This document shows positions 16,067-23,569 of a stretch of DNA of 64,000 bases, piece after piece. This DNA comes from Chthonomonas sp. UBA1950. Lineage in GTDB: Bacteria; Armatimonadota; Fimbriimonadia; Fimbriimonadales; Fimbriimonadaceae. The position numbers and the translations under genes were made by a program. Position 1 is the first letter of the stretch. Every line of letters starts with the position of its first letter. The stretch spans positions 6,894-70,893 of the forward strand of contig DDEQ01000044.1 in assembly GCA_002336105.1 (NCBI GenBank), read 5' to 3'. Under the pieces are notes generated by a model. It saw only the letters and a program-made list of their open reading frames with translations. It did no database searches and was not told the DNA's origin.

Positions 16067-17716
16067 ATGACCATCGACAACAACCAGACGCCATTGGGTG
16101 AGGAAGAAGCCCAGACGGCGGCGCCTGTCGCCGCTGAGGTGTCCGACACACCCGAGACGGTTGCCCCAGCAACCGCAACCACCTTATCGCCTTCTTCGAC
16201 TATCGAAGAAGCCACGCCTGTAGCTGCCGAAACGGAAGTGGTAGCACCGGTTGCTGAATCTACTCCTGTTGCTGAAACTCAGCCAGTTGCAGAAGTGGCG
16301 CCGGCCGCAGAGGCTCCTGCTCCAGTAACCGAGCCAGAGCCAGTTCGAGACGCTGCCTCGGATGCTGCGTTGTTCGAATCGTACATGAGTGCGCTCGAAC
16401 GCGGAGAAGATGCCGAGTCAACCATCGATACGACTTATCGACGACTGCAAAAAGGTGACCGCCGTGAAGCGACGATCATCCAAGTCGATAAGGACAAGGT
16501 CTTTGTTGACCTTGGCGGTAAGGCTGAAGGAATTGTTCCACTCGGTGAATTGAGTGAAGAGAATCTTGACTCAGCTGTAGGTCACTTCAATGTTGGTGAC
16601 AAAATCAACGTTGTCGTTATCCGGCCAGAAGGTGCTGAAGGCAACCCGATCGTTTCGAAGAAGCGAGCTGATTTCGAAGAGGCTTGGGACAGGATCGAGA
16701 ACGCATACCGAAGCCAGGAGATGATCACGGCTCAGGTTGTTGATCGCGTTAAGGGCGGCTTGGTTGTGGATGTCGGAGTTCGAGGGTTCGTCCCTGCGAC
16801 CCACGTCGGATCGGGCAAGTTGCGAAATATCGAGAAATACGTTGGGCAGCCACTGCAGCTCAAGGTTATCGAGATTGATCGTGAGCGAAAGAAGGTCGTT
16901 CTTTCGAACCGACAGGCCGAAGAACAGCGACGAAACGAGGCTAAAGAAGGCATCTTCACGAACGTGAAGCCCGGAGATCGACTCATGGGTACGGTTCGAA
17001 GACTTACCGATTACGGTGCGTTTGTTGACCTCGGTGGTGTGGACGGTCTTCTCCATATCTCAGAAATGAGCTGGGCGAGAATCAATCATCCGAAGGAGCT
17101 CTTTAAAGAGGGCCAGAAGATTGAGGTTATGGTTCTCCGGCTTGATTCCGGTGCTGGAAAGATCTCGCTTGGACACCGACAGGTTCTTCCTGATCCATGG
17201 AATTTGATCAAGCAGAACTACAAGATTGGCCAGAACCTTACGGTCAACATCAGCCGAATCGTTCAGAGCGGAGCCTTTATTCGTTTGCCAGAGGGTGCTG
17301 AAGCATTCATGCCGGTTAGCGAAATGAGCTACCGACGAATAAAGCGCCCTCAGGATGTCGTTGAGGAAGGTCAGGAAGTCGAGGCGCAGGTCATCGATCT
17401 TCGACCAGATGAGCGACGAATGGTCCTAAGCATGCGTGCACTCGGCGGCGGTGGCGAACTTCGCCCTGGCGCAACAGAGGCTGCCCCAGGTAGCTACGAC
17501 GACGACATGCGTCGAGGTGGCGGCAAGGGCAAGGACAAGAAGGGCCGAAAGGGCGGCGGACGTCCTGGTCGTGACGAGTACGAGGACTACGAAGAGTCAA
17601 TCGGTCGCCGTGGCTTTGCAACCGGTGGTGCTACCATTGGCGAGCGACTTGGAATGCTCAAAGGCTTCTTGGGTCGAGACGAAGACGAAACCGATACAAA
17701 GGAAGACGCAGAGTAA
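16067..17716 (+). CDS. rpsA: 30S ribosomal protein S1 with acidic N-terminal and glycine/lysine-rich C-terminal extensions
   Basis: S1 binds mRNA at the ribosome and helps start translation. The 549-residue protein has four S1 (OB-fold) repeats at about residues 129-195, 219-285, 301-370 and 386-458. The third has the classic GTVRRLTDYGAFVDLGGVDG and HISEMSW. Residues 1-110 form a low-complexity tail rich in Ala, Pro, Glu, Val and Thr. Residues after 460 form a Gly/Arg/Lys-rich tail (RRGGGKGKDKKGRKGGGRPG), likely RNA-binding, followed by an acidic end. The start ATG 16067 has AGGAG (16044-16048) rather far upstream (18 bases). A 12-bp hairpin follows the gene. Confidence 0.93.
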   Translation: MTIDNNQTPLGEEEAQTAAPVAAEVSDTPETVAPATATTLSPSSTIEEATPVAAETEVVAPVAESTPVAETQPVAEVAPAAEAPAPVTEPEPVRDAASDAALFESYMSALERGEDAESTIDTTYRRLQKGDRREATIIQVDKDKVFVDLGGKAEGIVPLGELSEENLDSAVGHFNVGDKINVVVIRPEGAEGNPIVSKKRADFEEAWDRIENAYRSQEMITAQVVDRVKGGLVVDVGVRGFVPATHVGSGKLRNIEKYVGQPLQLKVIEIDRERKKVVLSNRQAEEQRRNEAKEGIFTNVKPGDRLMGTVRRLTDYGAFVDLGGVDGLLHISEMSWARINHPKELFKEGQKIEVMVLRLDSGAGKISLGHRQVLPDPWNLIKQNYKIGQNLTVNISRIVQSGAFIRLPEGAEAFMPVSEMSYRRIKRPQDVVEEGQEVEAQVIDLRPDERRMVLSMRALGGGGELRPGATEAAPGSYDDDMRRGGGKGKDKKGRKGGGRPGRDEYEDYEESIGRRGFATGGATIGERLGMLKGFLGRDEDETDTKEDAE

Positions 17717-17739
17717 ATTCTCTGATCTAAAAATCCCAA

Positions 17740-17769
17740 TTGGGCTTAGCAGGTCACTGCTAAGCCCAA
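17740..17769 (+). terminator. Terminator-like 12-bp perfect hairpin after rpsA
   Basis: TTGGGCTTAGCA (17740-17751) pairs exactly with TGCTAAGCCCAA (17758-17769) over a six-base loop. No T-tract follows. It lies between rpsA and coaE, whose ATG is only 17 bases downstream. Confidence 0.7.
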
Positions 17770-17786
17770 TGTCATATTAAGTTGGC

Positions 17787-18329
17787 ATGAAAATCGCAGT
17801 CACGGGTGGAATCGGGGAAGGCAAGTCAACAGTCTTGTCCCTATTGAACGAACTTGGGCAAACAACGGAATCCGCTGACGCGATTGCGGCTCAAGTATTT
17901 GCCTCGGAGTCGATCAACGCCAAGCTTGCTCAGATTATTGGCGTACAAGGGCCAGTAGAGCCAAAACAGTTGCGATTAGCCATCGCTTCGAACACAGGCC
18001 TCAGAAGGCAAGTGAACGCCCTTATGCACGAGCCAGTCGTTGACGGGCTGCTAAGGTCTCCTGCGACTTTTATCGAGGTTCCGCTACTCATTGAAACATC
18101 CCTGCAACCGCGATTTGATGAGGTTTGGGTGATCTACGCGACACCACTTGAGCAGCAAAGGCGCCTTCTGGAAAGATACGGTGATCTGGACCATGTCCGC
18201 CAGATATTAGGCACACAAATGACGACTCGTGCCAAATTGCCTTTTGCGGATCGGATAATTCGAACTAATCAACCTATTTCATCCGTCCGAAGGGAACTGG
18301 AATTGGGTTTGAACGCACTTCTCGCATAA
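17787..18329 (+). CDS. coaE: Dephospho-CoA kinase
   Basis: The enzyme phosphorylates the 3'-OH of dephospho-CoA, the last step of coenzyme A synthesis. The 180-residue protein is slightly shorter than the usual 195-205. The P-loop reads GGIGEGKST (residues 7-15). The expected Asp of the D-A-D motif is present as ESADAIA, and the later FIEVPLLIET matches the V-L-D-I-P-L-L-F-E motif of the family. The CoA-domain arginines appear in QQRRLLERYGDLDH. The start ATG 17787 lacks a clear Shine-Dalgarno and lies just beyond the rpsA hairpin. Confidence 0.88.
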   Translation: MKIAVTGGIGEGKSTVLSLLNELGQTTESADAIAAQVFASESINAKLAQIIGVQGPVEPKQLRLAIASNTGLRRQVNALMHEPVVDGLLRSPATFIEVPLLIETSLQPRFDEVWVIYATPLEQQRRLLERYGDLDHVRQILGTQMTTRAKLPFADRIIRTNQPISSVRRELELGLNALLA

Positions 18330-18334
18330 GGCGA

Positions 18335-18363
18335 TTGCGTGTCTGCTAGGTTCGTGCTATACT
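18335..18363 (+). promoter_or_regulatory. Strong sigma-70 promoter with extended -10
   Basis: TTGCGT (18335-18340), a 17-base spacer and TATACT (18358-18363), preceded by TG to give an extended -10. Transcription would start near 18370, leaving a leader of about 214 bases before the next gene. Confidence 0.75.
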
Positions 18364-18369
18364 CAGCCC

Positions 18370-18583
18370 GATTTGTCTTTAATCAGTAAATTTTTGGGGC
18401 TGATAAAAGACAAGCCAGAAGGATTGGAAGGTTGATGATCACACATCATTTGTTTATCGGAGTTTCTTGCTCGAAGTATTTGCTTCTCGGCATCAAATTA
18501 GGCCAAACTCGTGATGCATCGGATCCGCGACCTGAGGGGTCCAACCGAAACCGAAAGAGGATTGAGAAGGAGGACGCGTCATA
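18370..18583 (+). other. Long 5' leader of the CsgG-like surface gene
   Basis: About 214 bases between the likely transcription start and the GTG at 18584. It ends with a strong AAGGAGG-type Shine-Dalgarno. GGATCC and GGGTCC (about 18518-18540) can form a hairpin. No known riboswitch class was recognised. The length suggests regulation or simply a long leader. Confidence 0.4.
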
Positions 18584-20581
18584 GTGAGGCGGTTCATCGC
18601 ATCGTTAACCGGGAAAGTAGTTAGTCACCTGGTCGTCTTGGCACTTCTAGTGCCATTTGTTTCTGTAGCTATGCTGGGACGTGCAACGGCCCAAATTCAG
18701 CTGCAGCCAGCATGGGCGGTCATCGAATTTAAGAATTTAAAGTCATCTGGAACATCATTTGGTAAGAAAGCCGCCGAGGCCGTCCGAAGCGCATATTCAA
18801 AAACAAATGATTACGACATGGTGTCGCAGGAACAGATCGACCGAGCAGTCAAGACGCTAAGTCTATCGTTGCCACCTGAGGGCACGGTCAACATGCTGAG
18901 GATTGCGCAAGAGGTTCATGCGCAAACAGTTGTTACCGGTGAGATCTCAGATTATCGAATCGACAATGTTGGTTCAGGTAAGCAGGCTCGAGTTGGACTT
19001 CGCGTTGTCGCTTACGATGTCGCTTCAGGCTTGCCTGTAAACGGTTCGTATGTAGCTGGCGAGTCAACGATTCGTTCTGGCGTTGCTGATGAGTCAGTGC
19101 TCGTCGACGATGCTATCGCTCAAGCCGCTGGTGCAGCAGTGCATGAAATGCAAAGCCGCACACTGCCTAAAGCGACAGTGCTTAACACGCTTTCCAAAAC
19201 TGCTCTGATTAACTCCGGTGCCAGAAGTGGCTTCAAGGATGGTCAGCAGGTGCTCGTATTCCGTGGAAAAGAGCAGGTTGCTACAGCACATATCGTAGAC
19301 GCTGAGCCAGATCAAGCCAACATCGCTTTTGATCGAGTAAGTAAGGGCGTACGCCCTGGCGACACGATCCGAGCTGTTTTCCCTATTCCGGAAATTCCTG
19401 CAGGTGCTAAGTTCACTGCTGCTGGTGTTCTCAAAGGTAATCGAAGCCATAACCCTCACGGTAATCCTAGCGGGTTGATCACAACTTTGTTGGTGGTTGG
19501 TCTTGTGGTTGCGTTGTTGAGCAACGGTAACGCAAATAGTACAGATATAGGTGGGCAAGTCAAAGCGCAAGCCGTTAATGATTCGAACTACTGGCCTGGT
19601 CCTGCAATCCAGATATCCTGGACGACTAACGGATTCTTTAAAGGCAACGGTGTTGTCGGAAACGGTCCTGCAGCGTTCCAGGTCTACCGAAACGATATAC
19701 CTAACGTTCCGATCCTGGTAGCTGCTGGTGGTGATCGTTCGATTCTTGATAACGATCAGGTTAAGCCTGCATACGGTTATCTCGATACAGGCGGCGTTGT
19801 TGGGGGAATCATTTGCAACTATTCCTCTGTGACGAACGCTACAACCGCCGCAACGAACGCTGGTGTCGTAAAAGGTCGCCCTTACACTTACAGTGTCGAA
19901 ATGGTCTATGGTGTTAGCAGTCAAGATATCCCTGGTCAGGGTTCTTCTTCTGGCACTACCTCTGGCGGGACTTCAGGTACGACCTCAAGCTCGTCTGGAA
20001 CGACGTCTAGCTCGTCAGGAACTACATCAAGCTCGTCAGGAACCACATCAAGTTCGTCGGGAACTACATCAAGTTCGTCAGGAACTACATCAAGTTCGTC
20101 AGGAACTACATCAAGTTCGTCGGGTTCAGCCGATACTTGCTACTTCTTGACATCGAAGACTAACTCGGTAGGAACGGCGACAACGTTTGCTCAACCGACC
20201 TTGTCAGCTCCGCTCGAAGGCGCAACGATTCAGTCGGCTACACCGTTCACTGTTGGAACTGTCATCGGAAGCTACAACATTCAAGTGGAGTATGTCTTGC
20301 AGGTCTCTGCTGACATTACATTCACGAAGAATAACACTCGAACGAAGACGTACTCTGCGGTAATCCCTTCGAATACGCAATCGACCATATCACTCGGTGT
20401 GATTGATCCATCGACTTTCCCTTCGGCTGTACGGTCGCTTGGCAAAGGCTATTGGAGAGTCGGAGTTAGAAACCCGAGCGATAAGCCTGGTCCTCTAGCT
20501 GATTCTTACACCGGACTTCGTTACATCTTCAGTCTTCCGCGATCCTTCAGTCTCTTTGTTTCGCCGCCAAGTGCGCCATAA
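18584..20581 (+). CDS. CsgG-like exported protein with membrane segment, Ser/Thr repeat linker and C-terminal surface domains
   Basis: The 665-residue protein starts at GTG 18584 after AAGGAGG. It has a signal peptide (residues 1-36, hydrophobic LVVLALLVPFVSVAML, cut after ATA). The first domain (about 40-200) resembles CsgG/TolB-N type proteins: WAVIEFKNLKSSG, then QEQIDRAVKTLSLSLPPEG and VVTGEISDYRI. A small beta domain follows (about 205-265) with SGARSGFKDGQQVLVFRGKE and GVRPGDTIRAVF, like the FlgT C-terminal domain. A membrane-spanning stretch LITTLLVVGLVVALLS lies near residue 300. An FN3-like section comes next, then seven GTTSSSS repeats and a C-terminal beta domain. It is probably an envelope or surface protein; the exact role is unknown. 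Confidence 0.75.
   Translation: MRRFIASLTGKVVSHLVVLALLVPFVSVAMLGRATAQIQLQPAWAVIEFKNLKSSGTSFGKKAAEAVRSAYSKTNDYDMVSQEQIDRAVKTLSLSLPPEGTVNMLRIAQEVHAQTVVTGEISDYRIDNVGSGKQARVGLRVVAYDVASGLPVNGSYVAGESTIRSGVADESVLVDDAIAQAAGAAVHEMQSRTLPKATVLNTLSKTALINSGARSGFKDGQQVLVFRGKEQVATAHIVDAEPDQANIAFDRVSKGVRPGDTIRAVFPIPEIPAGAKFTAAGVLKGNRSHNPHGNPSGLITTLLVVGLVVALLSNGNANSTDIGGQVKAQAVNDSNYWPGPAIQISWTTNGFFKGNGVVGNGPAAFQVYRNDIPNVPILVAAGGDRSILDNDQVKPAYGYLDTGGVVGGIICNYSSVTNATTAATNAGVVKGRPYTYSVEMVYGVSSQDIPGQGSSSGTTSGGTSGTTSSSSGTTSSSSGTTSSSSGTTSSSSGTTSSSSGTTSSSSGTTSSSSGSADTCYFLTSKTNSVGTATTFAQPTLSAPLEGATIQSATPFTVGTVIGSYNIQVEYVLQVSADITFTKNNTRTKTYSAVIPSNTQSTISLGVIDPSTFPSAVRSLGKGYWRVGVRNPSDKPGPLADSYTGLRYIFSLPRSFSLFVSPPSAP
19976..20122 (+). 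repeat. Seven tandem 21-bp repeats coding GTTSSSS
   Basis: Seven in-frame units of 21 bases of the form GGAACnACnTCnAGnTCGTCn, each coding Gly-Thr-Thr-Ser-Ser-Ser-Ser. The last units are almost identical while the first are more diverged, which suggests recent copying by slippage at the 3' side. The peptide is a flexible, possibly glycosylated linker. Confidence 0.95.
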
Positions 20582-20625
20582 AGAAAACTGAGTCAACTAA
20601 ACTGAAAAGTAACGAACAAAACAAC

Positions 20626-20661
20626 TACTGTCTTCGTCCGCCTAGTAGGGCGGAGACAGTA
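20626..20661 (+). terminator. Hairpin between two surface-protein genes
   Basis: TACTGTCT (20626-20633) pairs with AGACAGTA (20654-20661). Inside it CCGCC (20638-20642) pairs with GGCGG (20649-20653), with a four-base bulge on the left. No clear T-tract follows, so it may end the upstream transcript or shape the leader of the gene at 20682. Confidence 0.5.
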
Positions 20662-20681
20662 CCGCTTTAAACAGAAGCAAG

Positions 20682-23504
20682 ATGAACAGCAATTTATCCA
20701 AAGCCCTCGCAATGTCTCTGGTCGGGATTGCGTCAACAGTATCCGCGCTAGCACAAAATAGTGGCTACGATTTCTACTGTTTAGATCCCAACGCAACTCA
20801 GCCCTACAGCACCGATTTTCTTTTTCAGCACATCTCGAACCCGCTTTGGGAGGCTGGTGTAGGTCTTAGTGGCACCGCACAGTGGATTCCTGGTTGTGAC
20901 CCAGGTGGCGCCACAGGAGTGGAGTCTGTCCCTACCGCTGGATCCATAGGCTTCATGAACGGGACACTAGGCAGTTTTCAGGATGACTATCTAGGTACTC
21001 CGATAGACAACAATCTGACTGTTAACTGGGGTATGAGCCGTTTTGGCTTGCAGTCTGGTGCGGGTTGGAGTTTTGCACGAATTTATGTTGCCGATGCTGC
21101 TGGCGCTTTAACTAGTTATCGGCACTTATCAAATGGATTCCACCTTGCGTATGTCGGTGAAAGCAACCGATATATGTATTGTGATGAATATCTGAATAGC
21201 GGGGCCATTGCGGTCAGACGAGTTGTAGACGTAATCGGCGATGCTGCACGGGTCACTTGGAATCTTTCAAACAGGACAGCTGCTTCCCAGAATCTAGGCT
21301 TATGGTTTGGGCAATGGGTTGTTCTCTCGACTGATGGACCCAGAGGCTATACTTCACCCTATATCTACTCGCCCGGCTTCCAGCCTTTGATTATGCAGGA
21401 GCGTTGGACTAGAGGTGTATCGAACCAATTCCCAGACGTCGTCAATTTTGGTTTGAATCAATCGGACTGTTACGGTATGCAAGTGGTCAACGGTCCATCG
21501 GCGAACGTCTCCGATGGATTCGTGAACTCAGACCAGACCCCTGTTGACGAGTTCGTCTTGGGCGATGCGGTCTTTCTTCTGAATGGGTATAAAGCGACCG
21601 TAACTGATCCGCATTTCAACGATTTTATTTTCCCAGACTCTCTCAATGATGCAAGCTACATCCAAAAATGGAATCCTGTAGCAGTCTCAACAGATGCGGC
21701 TAATTCTTGGGCAAATTCAAGGACCATCACTGCCTACTACCGTAGCACTTGGGGTGACTCTGATTACGCAAACGGCTATGGTGTTACCGTTGATACGCCG
21801 AAGGTAGTCAGCACCAGCCCGGACGACGTCAACACGTTCCAAACTGGAACTGCTTCAGTCCCAGCTAAGATTCGAGTCAACATCGATAACACTGGTGCTT
21901 TTGCATACGTTCAACGATCCTTCACGATGACAAACGTTAAGGTGACTTTGACTCTGCCGCAGGGAATGCACGCCGTTGGCAACTCTAACAGTCAAGTTTT
22001 AGTCAAATACATTTCCTCAATCGTCCCTAAGAACATTGGATTTGTTGACTTTGATGTTGAAGTAGACCCTAATGTATACGGGCAAAAAACTTATCAGGTG
22101 AAGGTCGAACCCAATCCAGGTGCTGCTAAGACCATTACAGGCGCTATCAGCGTTGCCGCTACTCCGAAGCTAAATTTGTCGGGTGGAGCAAACTTGGTTG
22201 GCTCACCTTGGCAATATGCAGACGCGACTTGGGACACGATTCTGAGCCCGCTGGTAGTTAACCAAGACTATCAGGCGATCACTTGGGACGCTCAACTTCA
22301 GCAGTACGTTATTCAAACATCTGCTACTCGCTCTAAGGGAACTTGGTTAATTGCTGCCTCTGATATCGGAACAGTCAGCTTGGGTGGAACCCCAAGACAG
22401 CCTGACGATCAGCTTGCATCAAGCTCAAACGGTGCTTCAGCATTTGTTGTCTACCCGGGTTGGAACCTTATTGCTAACCCATACAACTACGCTATTCCTA
22501 TTTCGCAGATCACAGGTGTGCCCGAGGCTACAAGTCAGGCACTTACATGGAATGAGTTGACCCCGACATATCTTGGTAGCGCACTCAGCTACTACGATCC
22601 TCAGCTGCATACGTATCAGGTTGCAACTGGAACGCCTGCTATGCTTCAGCCAAACACGGGATATTGGATTTACGCGGTCACGAAAGTTACTTTGCAATTC
22701 CCACCAGTCTTCCAGCCTTTCGTAAGAGACATGTCATTGACTGCTGGTATTACCGGGTTCAGACAGACGGCGAAAGATTGGCAACTGCAGTTAGGTGTGC
22801 AAACTTCTACAGCGAGGGACTTGTCGACCTATATTGGTGTTGCGACCGCAGGCACTCGTGCTGCGAAGTTGAGCAGCTACAAGCCTCCAATTTCGCCAAA
22901 TGCTGATGCTGTGCGTGGCTATGTTACAAACACAGCTGGTGCTTCTGTTCAATACGGACAGGATTATCGAAATCAGTCAACCAAACAAAGTTGGGTCTAC
23001 AACGTATACACCCAGAAAGCTGGATTGACCGCTGTGACCTGGCCAAACATAAGCAGCCTTCCAAGTAACGTTCGCTTGACAATCAAGGACCTCAAGACTG
23101 GGCGATCAGTGGATATGAGAAGGAGCTCAAGCACTTCATACAGTGCACTGAGCAAATCAACAAGATCATTCTTGGTTGAGGCAACTCCTCTTGGCACAAC
23201 CGCTCTAAGAATTGGCACTACGAGAACTCAGTATTCGAAGTCCGGTTCTACTCGAACGGCAAGACTTCAATACGTCCTGTCTAACTCTAGTCACACAACG
23301 GTTCGCGTTCTTAAGAACGGCGTTGAGGTTGTCAAACTTGCAGTCGATCAGGTTGATGCAGCAGGCACACGAATACTCTCATGGAACTGTACTAAGGGAA
23401 TGGGAGCACCGGTAGATGCTGGTCAATACGTCTTCGAACTATCATGCGAAGGACCTGCTGGTGATGTAGCGACACGACAAGTTCCGTTTACAGTCGGAAA
23501 CTAG
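20682..23504 (+). CDS. Large secreted protein with C-terminal FlgD-Ig-like domain
   Basis: The 940-residue protein starts at ATG 20682 and has a Sec signal peptide (cut after SALA, about residue 25). The N-terminal half is an unrecognised domain rich in Gly, Asn and aromatic residues, with several strands typical of beta-sandwich or lectin-like folds. A middle part (about 395-500) looks like an Ig-like domain. Two GWNL-type repeats follow: GGANLVGSPWQYA and VVYPGWNLIANPYNYAIPI, each with a TGYWIYA-like ending (KGTWLIAAS and NTGYWIYAVT). The last 90 residues resemble the FlgD-Ig / T9SS-type C-terminal fold (RLQYVLSNSSHTTVRVLKNG, DAGQYVFELSC). It is likely extracellular or cell-surface. No catalytic motif was found. 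Confidence 0.75.
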   Translation: MNSNLSKALAMSLVGIASTVSALAQNSGYDFYCLDPNATQPYSTDFLFQHISNPLWEAGVGLSGTAQWIPGCDPGGATGVESVPTAGSIGFMNGTLGSFQDDYLGTPIDNNLTVNWGMSRFGLQSGAGWSFARIYVADAAGALTSYRHLSNGFHLAYVGESNRYMYCDEYLNSGAIAVRRVVDVIGDAARVTWNLSNRTAASQNLGLWFGQWVVLSTDGPRGYTSPYIYSPGFQPLIMQERWTRGVSNQFPDVVNFGLNQSDCYGMQVVNGPSANVSDGFVNSDQTPVDEFVLGDAVFLLNGYKATVTDPHFNDFIFPDSLNDASYIQKWNPVAVSTDAANSWANSRTITAYYRSTWGDSDYANGYGVTVDTPKVVSTSPDDVNTFQTGTASVPAKIRVNIDNTGAFAYVQRSFTMTNVKVTLTLPQGMHAVGNSNSQVLVKYISSIVPKNIGFVDFDVEVDPNVYGQKTYQVKVEPNPGAAKTITGAISVAATPKLNLSGGANLVGSPWQYADATWDTILSPLVVNQDYQAITWDAQLQQYVIQTSATRSKGTWLIAASDIGTVSLGGTPRQPDDQLASSSNGASAFVVYPGWNLIANPYNYAIPISQITGVPEATSQALTWNELTPTYLGSALSYYDPQLHTYQVATGTPAMLQPNTGYWIYAVTKVTLQFPPVFQPFVRDMSLTAGITGFRQTAKDWQLQLGVQTSTARDLSTYIGVATAGTRAAKLSSYKPPISPNADAVRGYVTNTAGASVQYGQDYRNQSTKQSWVYNVYTQKAGLTAVTWPNISSLPSNVRLTIKDLKTGRSVDMRRSSSTSYSALSKSTRSFLVEATPLGTTALRIGTTRTQYSKSGSTRTARLQYVLSNSSHTTVRVLKNGVEVVKLAVDQVDAAGTRILSWNCTKGMGAPVDAGQYVFELSCEGPAGDVATRQVPFTVGN

Positions 23505-23519
23505 TCGGTCAAATCTTGG

Positions 23520-23557
23520 CCCCTCGGTATACAATGCCTAGGGGTCAATCTATTTTT
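23520..23557 (+). terminator. Rho-independent terminator after the secreted protein gene
   Basis: CCCCTCGG (23520-23527) pairs with CCTAGGGG (23537-23544) with one mismatch, followed by TCAATCTATTTTT. It begins 16 bases after the stop at 23504 and ends 13 bases before the next ATG. Confidence 0.75.
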
Positions 23558-23569
23558 AGGTTGCGCTTT

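Noticed and set aside
18370..18583. Cyclic-di-GMP (GEMM) riboswitch in the leader of the surface gene
   Set aside because: The conserved GEMM core sequences are not present; only generic hairpins were seen.
19094..19924. A 276-codon minus-strand frame inside the CsgG-like gene
   Set aside because: It is antisense to a well-supported gene with signal peptide and domains, and its own translation shows no familiar pattern.
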